Assembly: GCA_030848705.1 (NCBI GenBank)
Contig: CM061245.1
Span: 58,616,006-58,680,005 of the forward strand
From: Heracleum sosnowskyi
Lineage: Eukaryota; Streptophyta; Magnoliopsida; Apiales; Apiaceae
Direction: 5' to 3'
DNA: 64,000 bases
Shown: positions 24,543-35,951 of the stretch, piece by piece
How the letters are laid out: every line of letters begins with the position of its first letter
Numbering within the stretch: the first letter of the stretch is position 1
Translations under genes and position numbers: made by a program
Notes under the pieces: generated by a model
What the model was told of the DNA's origin: nothing
What the model saw: only the letters and a program-made list of their open reading frames with translations
Database searches by the model: none

Positions 24543-25600
24543 TGTTGGTCCTCGTGTATTGCAGAAGGGGGGGGGGATGAATGCAATACTGATAAAATTC
24601 AATCTCAGTTTCAACAACCAAAACTAAGATTTAATGTTATCAATAATATGTATGCATTCACAAACAGTATAATCGAGAAGACAGGATTCACAAAATAAAT
24701 GTTTTATTTATTTTGCAAAGTGTTGCTACAACCTCAAGAGAGAATTCTTGAGCTTCGGTTTTTCTTTAAGACACTTGCTTGTCTTTCGTTACATACCTAG
24801 AATGAATTAATAGTCTGAGTATAAAACTAATCCTATCACTGTCAACACGGGTCTGTGAAGCTGTTGTCATTATCAAGTGGCAGCTTCTTACAAAGTATCT
24901 ACCCATGTGACTTTCCTAAATTGCTAACAATGTCAGATATACATTACAAAGAAAGCAACCTAGATTCATTCTATTTCTAGCTAAAACAATTCAGCAAATA
25001 GAGACTTGACCTTGCTCTTGAATTGATTCGCTTTTGTTTGCAGTGCTTGAAGCTTCAGTCGTAGTCTTGCAAACTTGGTGCAGCTTAGGGATACTATAAC
25101 ACGCCTGTTTCTTGAACATTGAAACTGTCACAGGGTTTGACTGAGAAAGATACCTAGAACAAGGATCTTTCTCGAGACAGTTACTTTTGCCGCAAAGCTT
25201 GCTGTCACAGGAATGTGCTTTTGGTGACAGTAAGAGTTCCCCGCATAGTGTGTTGTCGAGGTTTCCAAACTTGCTGTCGAGGGCTAAAGTTGTTGTCGCG
25301 TAGTCTTCCGCCAATGTTGCTGTCAGAGTGAATATGCTGTCTTGACTTGCAACATTCTGTCTTCTTGTAATCTTACTGTCAATGCTTATGACAGTAACCT
25401 TTATTCATGCTGTCATCTAATATGCGTTCTTTGAGGCTTGAACACAGAAAGTGAACTTCTTCCAAATTACACAATTAAAATAACATTGCATACTGATTAC
25501 AAGAACATACTTTGGCTGTGACAGTATGTTCTACTTAATTAAGAAATTAAGTCTATACAAAGTTAAGTTGTTCCTATGCTATTACCCATAAATCCCAACA
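24543..25600 (-). repeat. 5' LTR of element A (1058 bp)
   Basis: Partner of 11142-12201. It carries the G-run hairpin at 24556-24589 (10 G) and the same dispersed CTGTC/GACAG copies. An AATAAA-like polyadenylation signal on the minus strand lies near 24690-24710. The right edge CCCAACA meets the duplication GAAAC. Confidence 0.95.
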
Positions 25601-25605
25601 GAAAC
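25601..25605. repeat. target-site duplication of element A, right copy
   Basis: GAAAC follows the right LTR and matches the left copy; the transposase exon resumes here. Confidence 0.95.
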
Positions 25606-26187
25606 TATGTAGTTTGTTATCGAACATTCACTTCCATTTGAACAAACACCACTACTAACATCATCAACAACAAAACTAACATCATCAACAACCGCACTAA
25701 TAATACTAGATGAATCACCACAAAGTGAACCTGTAAAACACACAGTTTAAAAATTTTATAATCTAAGATGCATAAAATAATTTTACATCTTCACAGTGAA
25801 AAAATCATGTTTGCTCAATAACTAAATTGAATCACTAAACTAACAAAAATTAATGAACATTAGAACTACTAACCACTAAAAGATATGCTACAGTTTAAAT
25901 CGACAAATTATGTAAAACTCAAACACTCTGTTCATAGAAATCAACAAAACAACACAAATAAACAAGAGCAAAACATAAAAAATATAAAAAATGATATTTT
26001 TAATAATTGCAACTCAAAAGCACAAACCGAATTCACAAACAACATCTAAATTTACAAAATCTAATAAGTTACGATCAAAAACCACAAATATAATTACATA
26101 AAACAAACGTATAAACATATCAAAAGCTAAAACGCATTAGAATTTACCTTGATTGTCCCTAATTTTAATCAAATCAGTTGTAATCAT
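25601..26187 (-). pseudogene. FAR1/MuDR-type MULE transposase, exon 1 and 5' part of exon 2
   Basis: An ATG at 26187 opens MITTDLIKIRDNQ, followed by a GT donor at 26147. The acceptor AG at 25732-25731 joins the codons G|GT to continue GSLCGDSSSIISAVVDD... to ITNYIVS at the copia insertion. Skipping the copia element and one GAAAC copy continues in frame to SPGGNRYYLPTV, so both pieces belong to one exon. Intron 1 is 417 bp. The N-terminal region is acidic and low in motif content, as in many FAR1-related proteins. The purine-rich GAGA sequence at about 26265-26350 could be the 5' untranslated region. Confidence 0.72.
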
Positions 26188-26520
26188 CTTCAACCACTAA
26201 TTCGTGCAAAGAAAAAACCGATTCGGCTAGAAAAACGAACAATGAGATAAAAAAACACTTGTGAGAGAGACGAGAACAAACGGAGAGAGAGGCGAGAGTA
26301 ATCTGATGATCGAAGAGAGAGAGAAGAGAGAGATGACAAAACAGATGTGAGAGAAAGTGAAATTCAGTTATGAAATTGATTACACGTGATCTCTGTCATT
26401 TTTTTATATTATTTATTACTTAATATTCAATGGCTGAGATCAATCGGTGATAATAATAATCCAATGGAGAAGATCAGTTTCTATATTTTATTTTAAAATT
26501 GGTTTATATTTGATCAGTAG

Positions 26521-26522
<2 letters not shown>
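26188..26522. other. 5' flank of the MULE transposase gene
   Basis: Purine-rich GAGAGA sequence (about 26265-26350) followed by AT-rich DNA. Probably 5' untranslated region, promoter and the lost terminal region of the MULE. No terminal inverted repeat was recognised. Confidence 0.35.

Positions 26523-26566
<44 letters not shown>
26523..26566. repeat. (TA)22 microsatellite
   Basis: About 22 uninterrupted TA units at the edge between the MULE remnant and the AT-rich repeat block. Confidence 0.92.
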
Positions 26567-26567
<1 letters not shown>

Positions 26568-26744
26568 TAGCCTATAACCCGCAGATTGTTTAATAGTTGT
26601 TAACTTATTATTTGTGTTGGTGTATAATATTTTTATTAGTTGGATATTAAATGAATTTGTTAAAAGAACTAAGTAGGTCTCTAAATATATTTTTATTGAA
26701 ATTTATAATTATAATAATGAGACATGTTAAAAATAATAAATAAT

Positions 26745-27590
26745 CTTTTCAAATAAATAAGACTATTTAAATAAGTTTTTAAAATAATTAGGCTTACTTT
26801 TAAAATAATTAGAGTAATTTGTGATAATTAATGATAATTAATTATAATTATTATACTAATTAAAAATAATATACTTTATTAGTATATTATTTTAATTGAG
26901 GTGTAATAATTATGCTTAAATAAATATCTTTAGAGATGTATTAAAATATTTTTTAATAAATAAGCCCGTAAATTGGTTTAAGTGTATTGACTTAAAAAGT
27001 ATAGCTCATCACACGACCCAAATAACGTTCTAATTAGCATAGTTAATTTTTTTATATGAATATCTTAACTATTGAATTAACAAATTAAAGAACAACTAAC
27101 CAAACTACTAATAAAACCTTTTTTTGCAAGTGTTACTTTTAAATATTTTATTACTTAATTTTTAACTTTTTAACTTTTATTTTTGTTAGTTATATATAGG
27201 ATAAAGTTGATCTATTATATATTAAAGGAAAAAAGGTATAATACTACCAATTTGACAAAATTTAATCTTTATTTACATTTTTAAAAATTAATATTATTAA
27301 TATTTATTTTATTTTATATTTGGCTTATTTGCTTTTATTTTTTTGATGATTAATTTATTAATTCATTTTCTATGTTAAATTGTTTAAAAAAATTATAATG
27401 AATATTTATTTGACTCGACTTGATTTAATAAGTTATAGGACTGTTCTTGTCTAATTTTCAGTGTTTAGTGTCACATTTGAGCTAACTGATAATTATATAT
27501 ATGTCGTCTGTGATAATTTTAGAAAAGGAAAAATTTTAGTTAGAAAATATAAAAAAAGAAATATACGCTTTGGCTAATAAAGGTAATCAG
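26745..27590. repeat. AT-rich direct repeat, copy 1
   Basis: About 850 bp repeated at 29770-30597 in the same orientation with scattered substitutions and small indels. Shared landmarks include TAAGCCCGTAAATTGGT, CTCATCACACGAC and GCAAGTGTTACTTTTAAATA. No coding sequence. The pair could be a segmental duplication, the ends of a nonautonomous element or two monomers of a long repeat. Confidence 0.85.
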
Positions 27591-29769
27591 TTAATTATTA
27601 GTATTTATAATATTAGTATTTTATGCTACTAAATGGAATAGTCCATGATATTTTAGAGATTTTAGCTACGAGAAATATTAGTTAGAAAATATAAAAAGAA
27701 TATACACTTTGGAAAAAAAAAGCTAATCGGTTAGTTATTAGTAATTATAATATTATTATTTTATTTTATTAAATAGAACTACCCGTGATATTTTTGGAAA
27801 ATGAGAGATTTTAGTTAGGAAAAATAAAAAAATTAGAAAAGTTAGTTATAAAAAAGAATTTATGTTTTGGTTAATAAAGGTAATTGATTAATTATTAGTA
27901 TTTTATGTTACTAAATGAAATTTCCCGTGATATCTTTGAAGTTTTAGTTATGAGAAATTTTAGTTTGAAAATATAAAAAAATATACGTTTTGGAAAAAAA
28001 GCTAATCAACTAGTCATTAGTAATTATAATATTATTATTTTAATTTATTAAATAGAATTGTCCTTATATTTTTGGAAAATGAGAGGTTTTAGTTAGGAAA
28101 AATAGAAAAGTAGAAATTTTAGTTAGAAAATATAAAAAAGGATATACACTTTGGCTAAAAAGGTAATGGGTTAGTTATTAGCAATTATAACTTTAATATT
28201 TTATTTTATATAATAATTTTATATATTTTATCTAACGATTTTCATCAATTTCATCAGAAATATATAACGGCTATGAATTGATTGACCAAACTTTTGGAGT
28301 ACCGGATTACAAAAAACGATATTTTTGAAAAAGGAAGGAGTTTAGTAAGAAAAAATAGAAAGATACATGTTTTAGTTGAAAAAGTTAATTGTCTGTGATA
28401 TTTTTGGAAAATAGAGAATTTTGTTAGAAAACATAGAAAAAATAATGTATTTTAGCTGAAAAGGGTAGTTGGTTATAAATAGGTAATATTACTATTTAAT
28501 AATATTTTTTATTGATAAGTAAAGGTAATTAATTAAAAACCGAATTACCAAAAAATTGTACCGACCGACCAAACTTTTAATGTTTCGTCTAGTTTATTAT
28601 ATGATAGTATGGATTTTATTTTATTAAATGGAATTGTCCGTCATATTTTTGGAAAACGAGAGATTATAATTAATAGAAATTTTAGTTAGAAATTATAAAA
28701 AATAGTATATGATTTGGCTAAAAAAGTTAATCAGTTAGTTATTAGTAATTACATTCTTTTATTAAATGAAATTGTCCGTGATATTTTTGGAAAATTAGAG
28801 ATTTTAGTTAGGAAAAATAGAAAAGTATCCGTGATATTTTTGGAAAATTTGAGCTTTTAGTTAGGAGAAATATTAGTTTAGAAAATATATAAAAAAATTA
28901 AGCTTTTTCTAAAAAAGCTAATCGATTACTTATTAGTAATTATAATCTTATTATTATTTTATTTTATGAAATGGAACTACCCGTGATATTTTTGAAATAT
29001 GAGAGGTTTTAGTTAGGAAAAAATAGAAAAGTAGAAATTTTAGTTAGAAAATACAAAAAAGAATATACACTTTGGCTAAAAAAAGATAACTGGTTAGTTA
29101 TTAGCAATTATGATATTATTATTTTATATTATTAAATGGAAATGCCAGTGATATTTTTGGAAAATAAGATGTTTTAATTTGGAAAATCGAAAAGGTAAGA
29201 AAAAGGTACTCCATATAATAATTTTTATAATAATTTTTAGGATTTTATCTAACGATTTTCATCGATTTGATCAAAAAGATCTAAGGATTGTGAATTGAAT
29301 GACCAAAATATGAGGACCCCACTACAAACAGACTACAAAACTTTTAATGTTTCATTTGTAATATAATAGTATAGATAGATAGATAGATGTCGTCTGTCAT
29401 AATTTTATAAATAGTATAGTTTGGAGAAATATTAGTTAGAAAATATAAAAAAAGAATATACGTTTTGGAAGAAAAAACTAATCGATAGTCATTAATAATT
29501 ATAATATTATTATTTTATTTTATTAAATAGAACTGTTCTTGATATTTTTCGAAAATGAGAGATTTTATTTAGGAAAAATAGAAAAGTAGACATTTTAGTT
29601 AGAAAATATAAAAAAGAATGCACTCTTTGGCCAAAAAAGGTAATGGGTTAGTTATTAGCAATTATAACCTTATTATGTTATTTTATTAAATGAAACTGCC
29701 TGCGATTTTTGGAAAATGAGATGTTTTAGTTAGGAAAAATAGAAAAGATATTCTATATAATAACTTTAA
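27591..29769. repeat. degenerate tandem repeats, AT-rich
   Basis: A recurring module built from GTTAGTTATTAGTAATTATA, then CGTGATATTTTTGGAAAA, GAGATTTTAGTTAGGAAAA and ATATACACTTTGGCTAAAAA appears about a dozen times at irregular spacing of roughly 140-330 bp. It is satellite-like but strongly decayed. I see no gene in this stretch; a short GATA run is at about 29365-29385. Confidence 0.75.
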
Positions 29770-30597
29770 TATTTAAAATAAATAAGACTATTTAAATAAG
29801 TTTTTAAAATAGGCTTGATTTTATAATAATTAGAGTAATTTGTAATAATTAATTATAATATATTATATTAATTAAAAATAATATACTTTATTAATATATT
29901 ATTTTAATTGATGTGTAATAATTATGCTTAAATAAATATCTTTAGAGATGTACTAAAATAGTTTTTAAAAAATAAGCCCGTAAATTGGTCTAAGTATATT
30001 GACTTAAAAAGTATAAGCTCATCACACGACTCAAATAACGTTATAATTAGCATAGTTAATTTTATATATATAAATATCTTAACTACTGAATTAACAAATT
30101 AAAGAACGACTAACCAAACTACTAATAAAACTTTTTTTGCAAGTGTTACTTTTAAATATTTTATTACTCAATTTTTAACTTTTTAATTTTAATTTTTGTT
30201 AGTTATATATAGGATACAGTTGATCTATTATATATTAAAGAAAAAAAAAGTATAATACTACATGTTTGACAAAATTTAATCTTTATTTAAATTTTTAAAA
30301 ATTAATATTATTAATATTAATTTTATTTTTTATTTGGATTATTTGCTTTTATTTTTTTGATGATTAATTTATGCATTCATTTGCTATATTAAATTGTTTA
30401 AAAAAATTGTAATGAATATTTATTTGACTCGACATGATTTAATAATTTATAGGATTATTCTCGTCTAATTTTCAGTATTTAGTGTCGCATTTGAGGTAAC
30501 TGATAATTATATATACTTTGTCTATGATAATTTTAGAAAAGAGAAAATTTTAGTTAGAAAATATAAAAAAAAATATACGCTTTGGCTAATAAAGGTT
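29770..30597. repeat. AT-rich direct repeat, copy 2
   Basis: Second copy of 26745-27590. It ends abruptly after CGCTTTGGCTAATAAAGG, the same module that opens the tandem block after copy 1, so the array seems cut here by the neighbouring LTR-like fragment. Confidence 0.85.
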
Positions 30598-30599
30598 AA

Positions 30600-30736
30600 G
30601 AAGTTTTAAGAACAAAAGATTTAATTCAGAGATTAAGAACAAATACCTTAAGAAGCTTTAACAGTTCCTTAATGGAGGATTAATGGAGATCCAAAGCTTG
30701 TTCAATCACCACGTATCCCGCTCTCGCGATCTACGA
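30600..30736 (-). repeat. diverged LTR fragment related to the 4124-4924 family
   Basis: The plus strand shares scattered blocks with 4205-4310 in the same orientation, for example GAAGCTTTA, TAATGGAGG and AATCACCACGT versus GATCACCACGT. It is too diverged for a firm family call and is cut on the right by the LTR of element B. Confidence 0.45.
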
Positions 30737-31282
30737 TGTTGCCCAGTAAATAACAATTGTAGAAGGGGGGTTGAATACAATTGTATAAGATTCTCGACTT
30801 AATAAAATATGAATCACAAATATGAAAGAATAATAACAGCTTTATTAAATCTGATATAAAACTGTTACAAACTCTGTCAAGAAATTCTGATGTTCTTGAG
30901 AGCTTCTAGGTTACAATATACTCGTGTATGTGATCGATCTAAATCGAAACCTAAACTGTGTTTATATACTACATAGTTTCTCTATCGATTACAAGATAAG
31001 TCCTAATCAATTACAAACTAGATTGAAACATATCCTAACCGACAGCTTCATTCCTATAAATAAGGAACCGACAAAATAAACTTCCTTATTTAACTAGACT
31101 CATAAACCAACTCGAAATAGAAATCCTGATCAGCTTCCAGTCCTGATGATCAATCCTGATCACAGTCCTGATATAAATCCTGATGATAATCCTGATACTG
31201 ACGCTTGAGCAAATACTGATGACGTCAGCAATCCTGATCAGTTGAGTCTAGATCATGACGATCATTGAATCCTGATCTAACA
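30737..31282 (-). repeat. 3' LTR of element B (546 bp)
   Basis: Begins TGTTGCCCAGTAA and ends GATCTAACA, matching E's LTRs. It has the hairpin ACAATTGTA/TACAATTGT around a G-run at 30753-30784 and many CCTGAT copies in its U3 (31130-31280). It lacks the 48-bp tandem duplication present in E, so E's LTR is a derived form or a different subfamily. ATCTCCCCCAATC (31283-31295) next to it is the polypurine tract. Confidence 0.92.
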
Positions 31283-33488
31283 ATCTCCCCCAATCTTATA
31301 CTTTGTAAAATAAAGTATAAATTTCTAGATTCAATGATGTCAAAAACTTATTTACAAAATGTACAAGTATTTACAATAGCAAACTTATCTTCTCAGATTC
31401 TCTGGTAGAATAAATTCATCTTCAAGAAGCTTAACAGTAGATTTTCTTCTTTGTCTTCAAGAATCTGAATTAGTCTTTCTTTTAGATCTTTGAGTTCTCC
31501 ATCCTCTTAATTTATCTGATAGATAGCTGCTCTCAGATTCTGTATAGAGCTTCTCTGTAGACTATGATCTTCAATCAGGAGGTAAGCAATTTCCTTCCCA
31601 TCAGGATTAAGAGTAAGTTGCTCCATGCCAAAGGACTTTTCTTGAACAGTAGTGCCTCTTTGCATTTCCACATCTTGACCTCTTAGATTTAGGTACATGG
31701 GAGTATAATTACCATTGTAATTCTTTCCTTCATGAAATCTTCTCCTTATTGTTGACAGAATCATATCACTCCATACCTTGCACACTTCATTCTTCCATTT
31801 TAACAGATAATGAACATATTTCAGTTCCTTTGTAGTTTTCACCAACAGATCTTGAATGGATAGAATCTTCACACTACCATCTTTCATAAAGTACATATGC
31901 TTCTCTTTCTTTTCAGTACCATCATGACAATCTATAACTATATCAACAGCTAATAAATTGTTCATGTGTTCAGAAGTTAAAATACCTCCAATTTCAGTCA
32001 AGGCATGAGGATCAACATGTGGTATATTCAGAAATTCAGCATCCCTGTGTCCAATACCTCCTCTTGAATTGTGTGTCGTTTGCCTTAGATTCGAAAACAT
32101 CTGTAACCAGAGTGCTTTTGATCTAACTATATCAGATAAATCAGCAACACTGGAGGCACTTGTTATAATTCCACCAGACTGAAAGTTGATAGGTCTATCA
32201 CACCTAAGTGTGTCAATGTTCTTCCACTTCTTGTCTTTTTCTTTCTCAAGAACATAGCTCTTCTCTAGCTTGTGTTGTTGTCTTCTAGAATTTCTCCACA
32301 ACAATTTGTTTGAACTTTTCAGCTTTGGCACATAGAGATTGAAATCTCTATTTGATGTTCTTGTGATTTCTCTTTTTCTGGCTTCTTCTTCTTCATCCAC
32401 TTCAAGATTATGAGAATCAACCACAGTAGACAATATTAATAAATCAACCACTTATAGAATTTCAGATTCATCAGGATCTTGAACAGTGTAAGGAACAATG
32501 TCAGGATTAGAATCTTCAATTTGAGTTGTATTACTGAGAGTTGATTGTCTTGGTCTTCTCCTCAATTGTGGTCCATCATCTCTTTCTTGATCTTCTTTCT
32601 GAATGATAGTCCTGATAGCTGGAGTATTAGAAGCTATTGGAGTTTGAGAAGCATCAGGAATTTCTTCTATTCTTAGACTTCTAGACCTTGTCTGTCTAGA
32701 CATATTTTGAGTTGATGAGCTTCTTCCTCTACTTGCACCTCTTCTACCTCTAGCAGGAGCAGGATTCTTAAAACTCTCCATCATTTCTCTCTGTTGATTT
32801 AGAAATTCTTCATGTGAGAGATCATGATATTCTTCACTAGCAATGGAAAGTGCCTTCCTTGCAAATAACTGTTGAACTCTCTTATCAGTGTGATAAAGAG
32901 TAACAACATTACCATCCTTTGTTGTAAACTTCTGAAATAGATTGCTAGCATCTTCAGGATTATCAATGAGCACATCTTCATCACCTTCAGGAATTGTAGC
33001 AAGAGTTTGTCCATGACCAGGCGTCAGGATTTGATCAGTCATCAGGATTTGTTCTTCCGTCAGAATCTGAGATTGCACTAGTGTCCTTACTGTTCTAATT
33101 CCAGAATCAGAAACATGAGTTGACTGCGTTGTTTGACTTTGAGAAGTTTGAATTGTAGACTTCACAGTAGCAACATCAGAGGTTTCTCCTTGTAGAACTT
33201 TGTCATCACCATCATTTCCAGTATGATCATCATCATCATTATTTCTTAATACTAGATCAGGTGTACATTTTGTCTGACTTACCTTCTCCCCCTTTTTGAC
33301 ATCAGGATTTAAGAGATTTAAAATCAAGGCAAGAGAGGTTTGAATGTCAGTTACCTTAGAATCAAGAGAATCAATTCTGCTGTTGATGGAAGACTGTTCA
33401 GTAATGACTGACTTAACTTGGGATTCTACTATTCTGAGTTGAAGAGCAGTAGGCACCTTTGTAAAGTTCTGAGAAATATCAGTCCTCA
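30737..33488 (-). mobile_element. element B: truncated relative of element E (3' LTR and part of downstream ORF)
   Basis: Only the 3' end of a minus-strand element remains: an LTR, a polypurine tract and about 2 kb of the downstream ORF. Both are closely similar to element E. The 5' side stops at 33488, where sequence of another LTR family begins. No second LTR, gag or pol is present, and no target duplication can be tested. Confidence 0.88.
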
Positions 33489-33504
33489 AAACGATTCTAT
33501 TCAT
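31507..33504 (-). pseudogene. downstream ORF of element B, 3' portion, one TAA
   Basis: From the truncation point the frame reads NFTKVPTALQLRIVESQVKSV, a coiled coil, NPDVKKGEKVSQTKC, an acidic and Arg-rich middle, and a C-terminal domain with HMYFMKDGSVKIL and NLRAAIYQIN, all alignable with element E. A TAA at 32452-32454 sits where E has Gln (CAA). The first codons, MNRIVL, derive from the adjoining foreign LTR sequence, so the apparent start is a fusion artefact. The product is unlikely to be functional. Confidence 0.82.
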
Positions 33505-33604
33505 GAACTAAATATCGTTTTTCGCATGGATCCTGCGGAGGGTTTCGTTAATTTTTCCGTTTTACACGTTTTTCCGTTGCGTTTTCATGCCCAAAACCCT
33601 TCAT
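33489..33604 (+). repeat. LTR 3'-end fragment of the BARE/Angela-like family
   Basis: Reverse complement of about 4124-4240, roughly 90% identical by eye, including GGATCCTGCGGAGGGTTTCG. The LTR terminus ...ACCCTTCA lies at 33604, immediately next to the B3-like exon. The other side is fused to element B. Its orientation is opposite to the left-edge element and to the fragment at 30600-30736. Confidence 0.82.
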
Positions 33605-33809
33605 TTACAATGAAGATATCATCACCGTAATAATTAAATTGCACAATGTTGAATGGATCCACTCCATAGAATATTATAAATCTCCGAAGACCACTAATTT
33701 TCCTAGCTTCATGGTTGTACTTTGCTCTCCAAACACAATTTTGGCATTTTAGAAGTATAACAGAAGATAGCTTGGATCCAAATTCATGGTGATAACTATT
33801 TGGGACAGT
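33605..33809 (-). pseudogene. B3-domain-like exon fragment
   Basis: An acceptor-like TTTGCAG precedes TVPNSYHHEFGSKLSSVILL, continuing to CVWRAKYNHEARKISGLRRF, IIFYGVDPFNIVQFNYYGDD and IFIV, where the LTR cuts it. The spacing P...F, VxL...W, GLxxF, Yx(G)...F-Y-G-(x)-F-xV resembles the plant B3 DNA-binding fold of REM-type transcription factors. The rest of the gene is not found in the window; a possible exon on the minus strand near 34060-34120 (YWIARHGKKSGILIQ) has no recognised domain. A captured or relict host gene fragment is likely. Confidence 0.4.
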
Positions 33810-33813
33810 CTGC

Positions 33814-34556
33814 AAATAGTAAAGAAATTACATAAGCACCAATTCATAATCATATCTACTTTTCTTTATGCGACAAAACAAGTTAATTTATATAATCCAC
33901 TTACAAAACTTCCAAAACATCCAAACTCATTAAAAGATGATACGAAACTTGACACAAGTGCTCTATTTCCTGGATATTTTGTTAAACAGTTAGATACTAT
34001 CACAAAAAAGCAATATTATATATTATGAAAAAAAAAGTTATCAAACATATATACCCCTACTTGAATTAGAATTCCACTTTTCTTCCCATGACGAGCTATC
34101 CAGTACCTGTAGGAATAAACGAATAATTCTACATAATGTATTTTGACAGAAATCTGAGTACTAAAACACTAAAATGAGATGTACCTTTCTACTGGTATTA
34201 CAAATTTGATAATACAATATAAGTATCATTCACTACCAATATGAAGAAATTCACTACCAATATCAACAAAGTCACCAATGGGTTAACAAATTCTTATACA
34301 GATTACACATACAGATTAAATTAGTACACTTCTAATCGTATTAGGCTGACAAAAGGGGTTTGCATGATATATATTCTTACTTAAAAACTAATCAAATTCT
34401 TTATCACTATGAACCTATTGTGATGATTGCAAAATCTCCAATATTCGTCTAAAACATATTTGAATACAATCATTTAGTATACTAATATTCAAGTCCATAT
34501 ATACAGTGAGATAAACATTAACCAAACTAGAAACAAAGATGAAATAACAAGGGAAT
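33814..34556. other. unassigned AT-rich stretch
   Basis: No convincing coding sequence, LTR or RNA gene, apart from a possible minus-strand exon of the B3-like fragment around 34060-34120. It ends where copia RT sequence begins abruptly. Confidence 0.4.
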
Positions 34557-35951
34557 AAATGGGTATTCAGAAATAAGTTGGATGAAGATGGCATTGTAAC
34601 GAGAAACAAAGCCAGACTGGTTGCTAAAGTTTACTCTCAAGAAGAGGGTATAGATTATGATGAAACCTATGCACCATTAGCAAGACTTGAGGCCATCAGA
34701 ATGTTTCTGGCATTCGCAGCACATTCCAATTACAAAGTATATGAAATGGATGTGAAGAGTGCTTTTCTGAATGGGGAGTTAGAAGAAGAAGTGTATGTGG
34801 AACAACCTCCAGGGTTTGAGGATTCAAAACTGGCAGACTTTGTGTACTTTCTGTTCAAAGCTCTCTATGGACTCAAACAAGTTCCAAGGACATGATATGA
34901 CACTCTCTCTGAATTCTTACTTGAAAATAACTTTACAAGAGGTGTCGTAGATAAAACTCTCTTTTACAAACAGCACAAAAATGATTTGATATTGGTGCAA
35001 GTATATGTTGATGACATAATATTTGGTTCTACTAATGATGATCTATGCAAGAGATTTGCTAAGTTAATGCAGAGTCGATATGAAATGAGCATGATGGGTG
35101 AATTGTCATTCTTTCTTGGACTACAAGTGTATCAAAGGCTAGATGGAATATTCATTTGCCAGTCCAAGTACATCAAAGATCTTCTGAAGAAGTATCAAAT
35201 GGAAGACTCATCTACAGCAAAGACTCCAATGCCCACTGCCACTAAGCTTGATAAGGATGAAACTGGTAAGAAGGTTGACATCATAAGCTACAGAGGTATG
35301 ATAGGCTCCTTACTATATCTCACTGCAAGCAGACCAGATATAATGTTTGCAACATGCTTGTGTGCTAGGTTTCAGTCTGATCCTAAAGAATCTCATCTAA
35401 TAGCTGTTAAGCGAATATTTAGATATCTTAAGGGAACCCCAAATCTTGGAATTTGGTACCCTAAAGATACAAGATTTGATCTTATTGGATATACAGACAC
35501 AGATTTTGCAGGTTGTAAGATTGATCGGAAGAGTACTTCAGGAAGCTATCAGTTTCTTGGAAGAAGGTTAGTTTCTTGGTATAACAAGAAGCAGCACTCA
35601 GTGTCCACATCAATAGCTGAAGCTGAATACATAGCTGCTGGTAGCTGTTGTGCTCAAATCTTGTGGATGAGGAACCAACTCCGTGACTATGGACTTCTGT
35701 TGACTAAGATTACAATATTTTGCGACAACAAAAGTGCCTTAGCAATCTCCAACAACCCAGTGCAACACTCGAGGACGAAGCACATCGACATCAGGTATCA
35801 TTTTATCCGAGAGCATGTCATGAATGGAACTGTGGAGTTACATTTTGTACCCATAGAGGAACAAATTGCAGACATCTTTACTAAACCTCTTGATGAATCT
35901 ACTTTTTCTAAGCTGGTTGGTGAACTTGGGATGTTAAATCTTTATAATTGA
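34557..35951 (+). pseudogene. copia RT and RNase H fragment of element C
   Basis: Begins at [21 protein letters not shown] of RT and runs to [64 protein letters not shown] and AEAEYIAAG are intact. A TGA at 34893-34895 falls where RT has Trp (PRAWY). RNase H shows IAEAEY and CDNKSALAIS with the expected acidic residues. Protease, integrase and the first part of RT are missing, so this is a truncated remnant. Confidence 0.92.

Larger units (their letters stand above)
11142..25600 (-). mobile_element. complete copia element A, SIRE/Maximus-like, 14.46 kb
   Basis: Two near-identical LTRs (11142-12201 and 24543-25600) with TGTTGG...CCAACA ends are flanked by the 5-bp duplication GAAAC. Inside on the minus strand are a primer binding site, gag, pol, a spacer with a small acidic ORF, a very long downstream ORF and a polypurine tract. 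At 14.5 kb it is long for copia; the excess is the roughly 5-kb downstream ORF, a feature of SIRE/Maximus-type elements. By eye the LTRs differ at about 15 positions (about 1.4%), so the insertion is recent. Gag, pol and the downstream ORF all carry breaks, so this copy is not autonomous. Confidence 0.95.
6163..26520. mobile_element. Mutator-like element remnant (Ulp1 + FAR1 transposase), interrupted by copia A
   Basis: A Ulp1/C48 protease gene (plus strand, 6226-7419) and a FAR1/MuDR transposase gene (minus strand, 8139-11141 and 25601-26187) converge with about 720 bp between them. Plant MULEs that carry a captured Ulp1-like protease (Kaonashi-type) have this gene pair. Removing the copia element at 11142-25600 and one GAAAC copy rejoins the transposase reading frame exactly. 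I could not identify terminal inverted repeats; the left end seems lost at the LTR-like sequence ending at 6162 and the right end is vague before the TA repeat. Boundaries are therefore approximate. Confidence 0.6.

Noticed and set aside
27591..29769. CRISPR-like array
   Set aside because: Repeats are degenerate, irregularly spaced and AT-rich in plant DNA; no uniform spacers.
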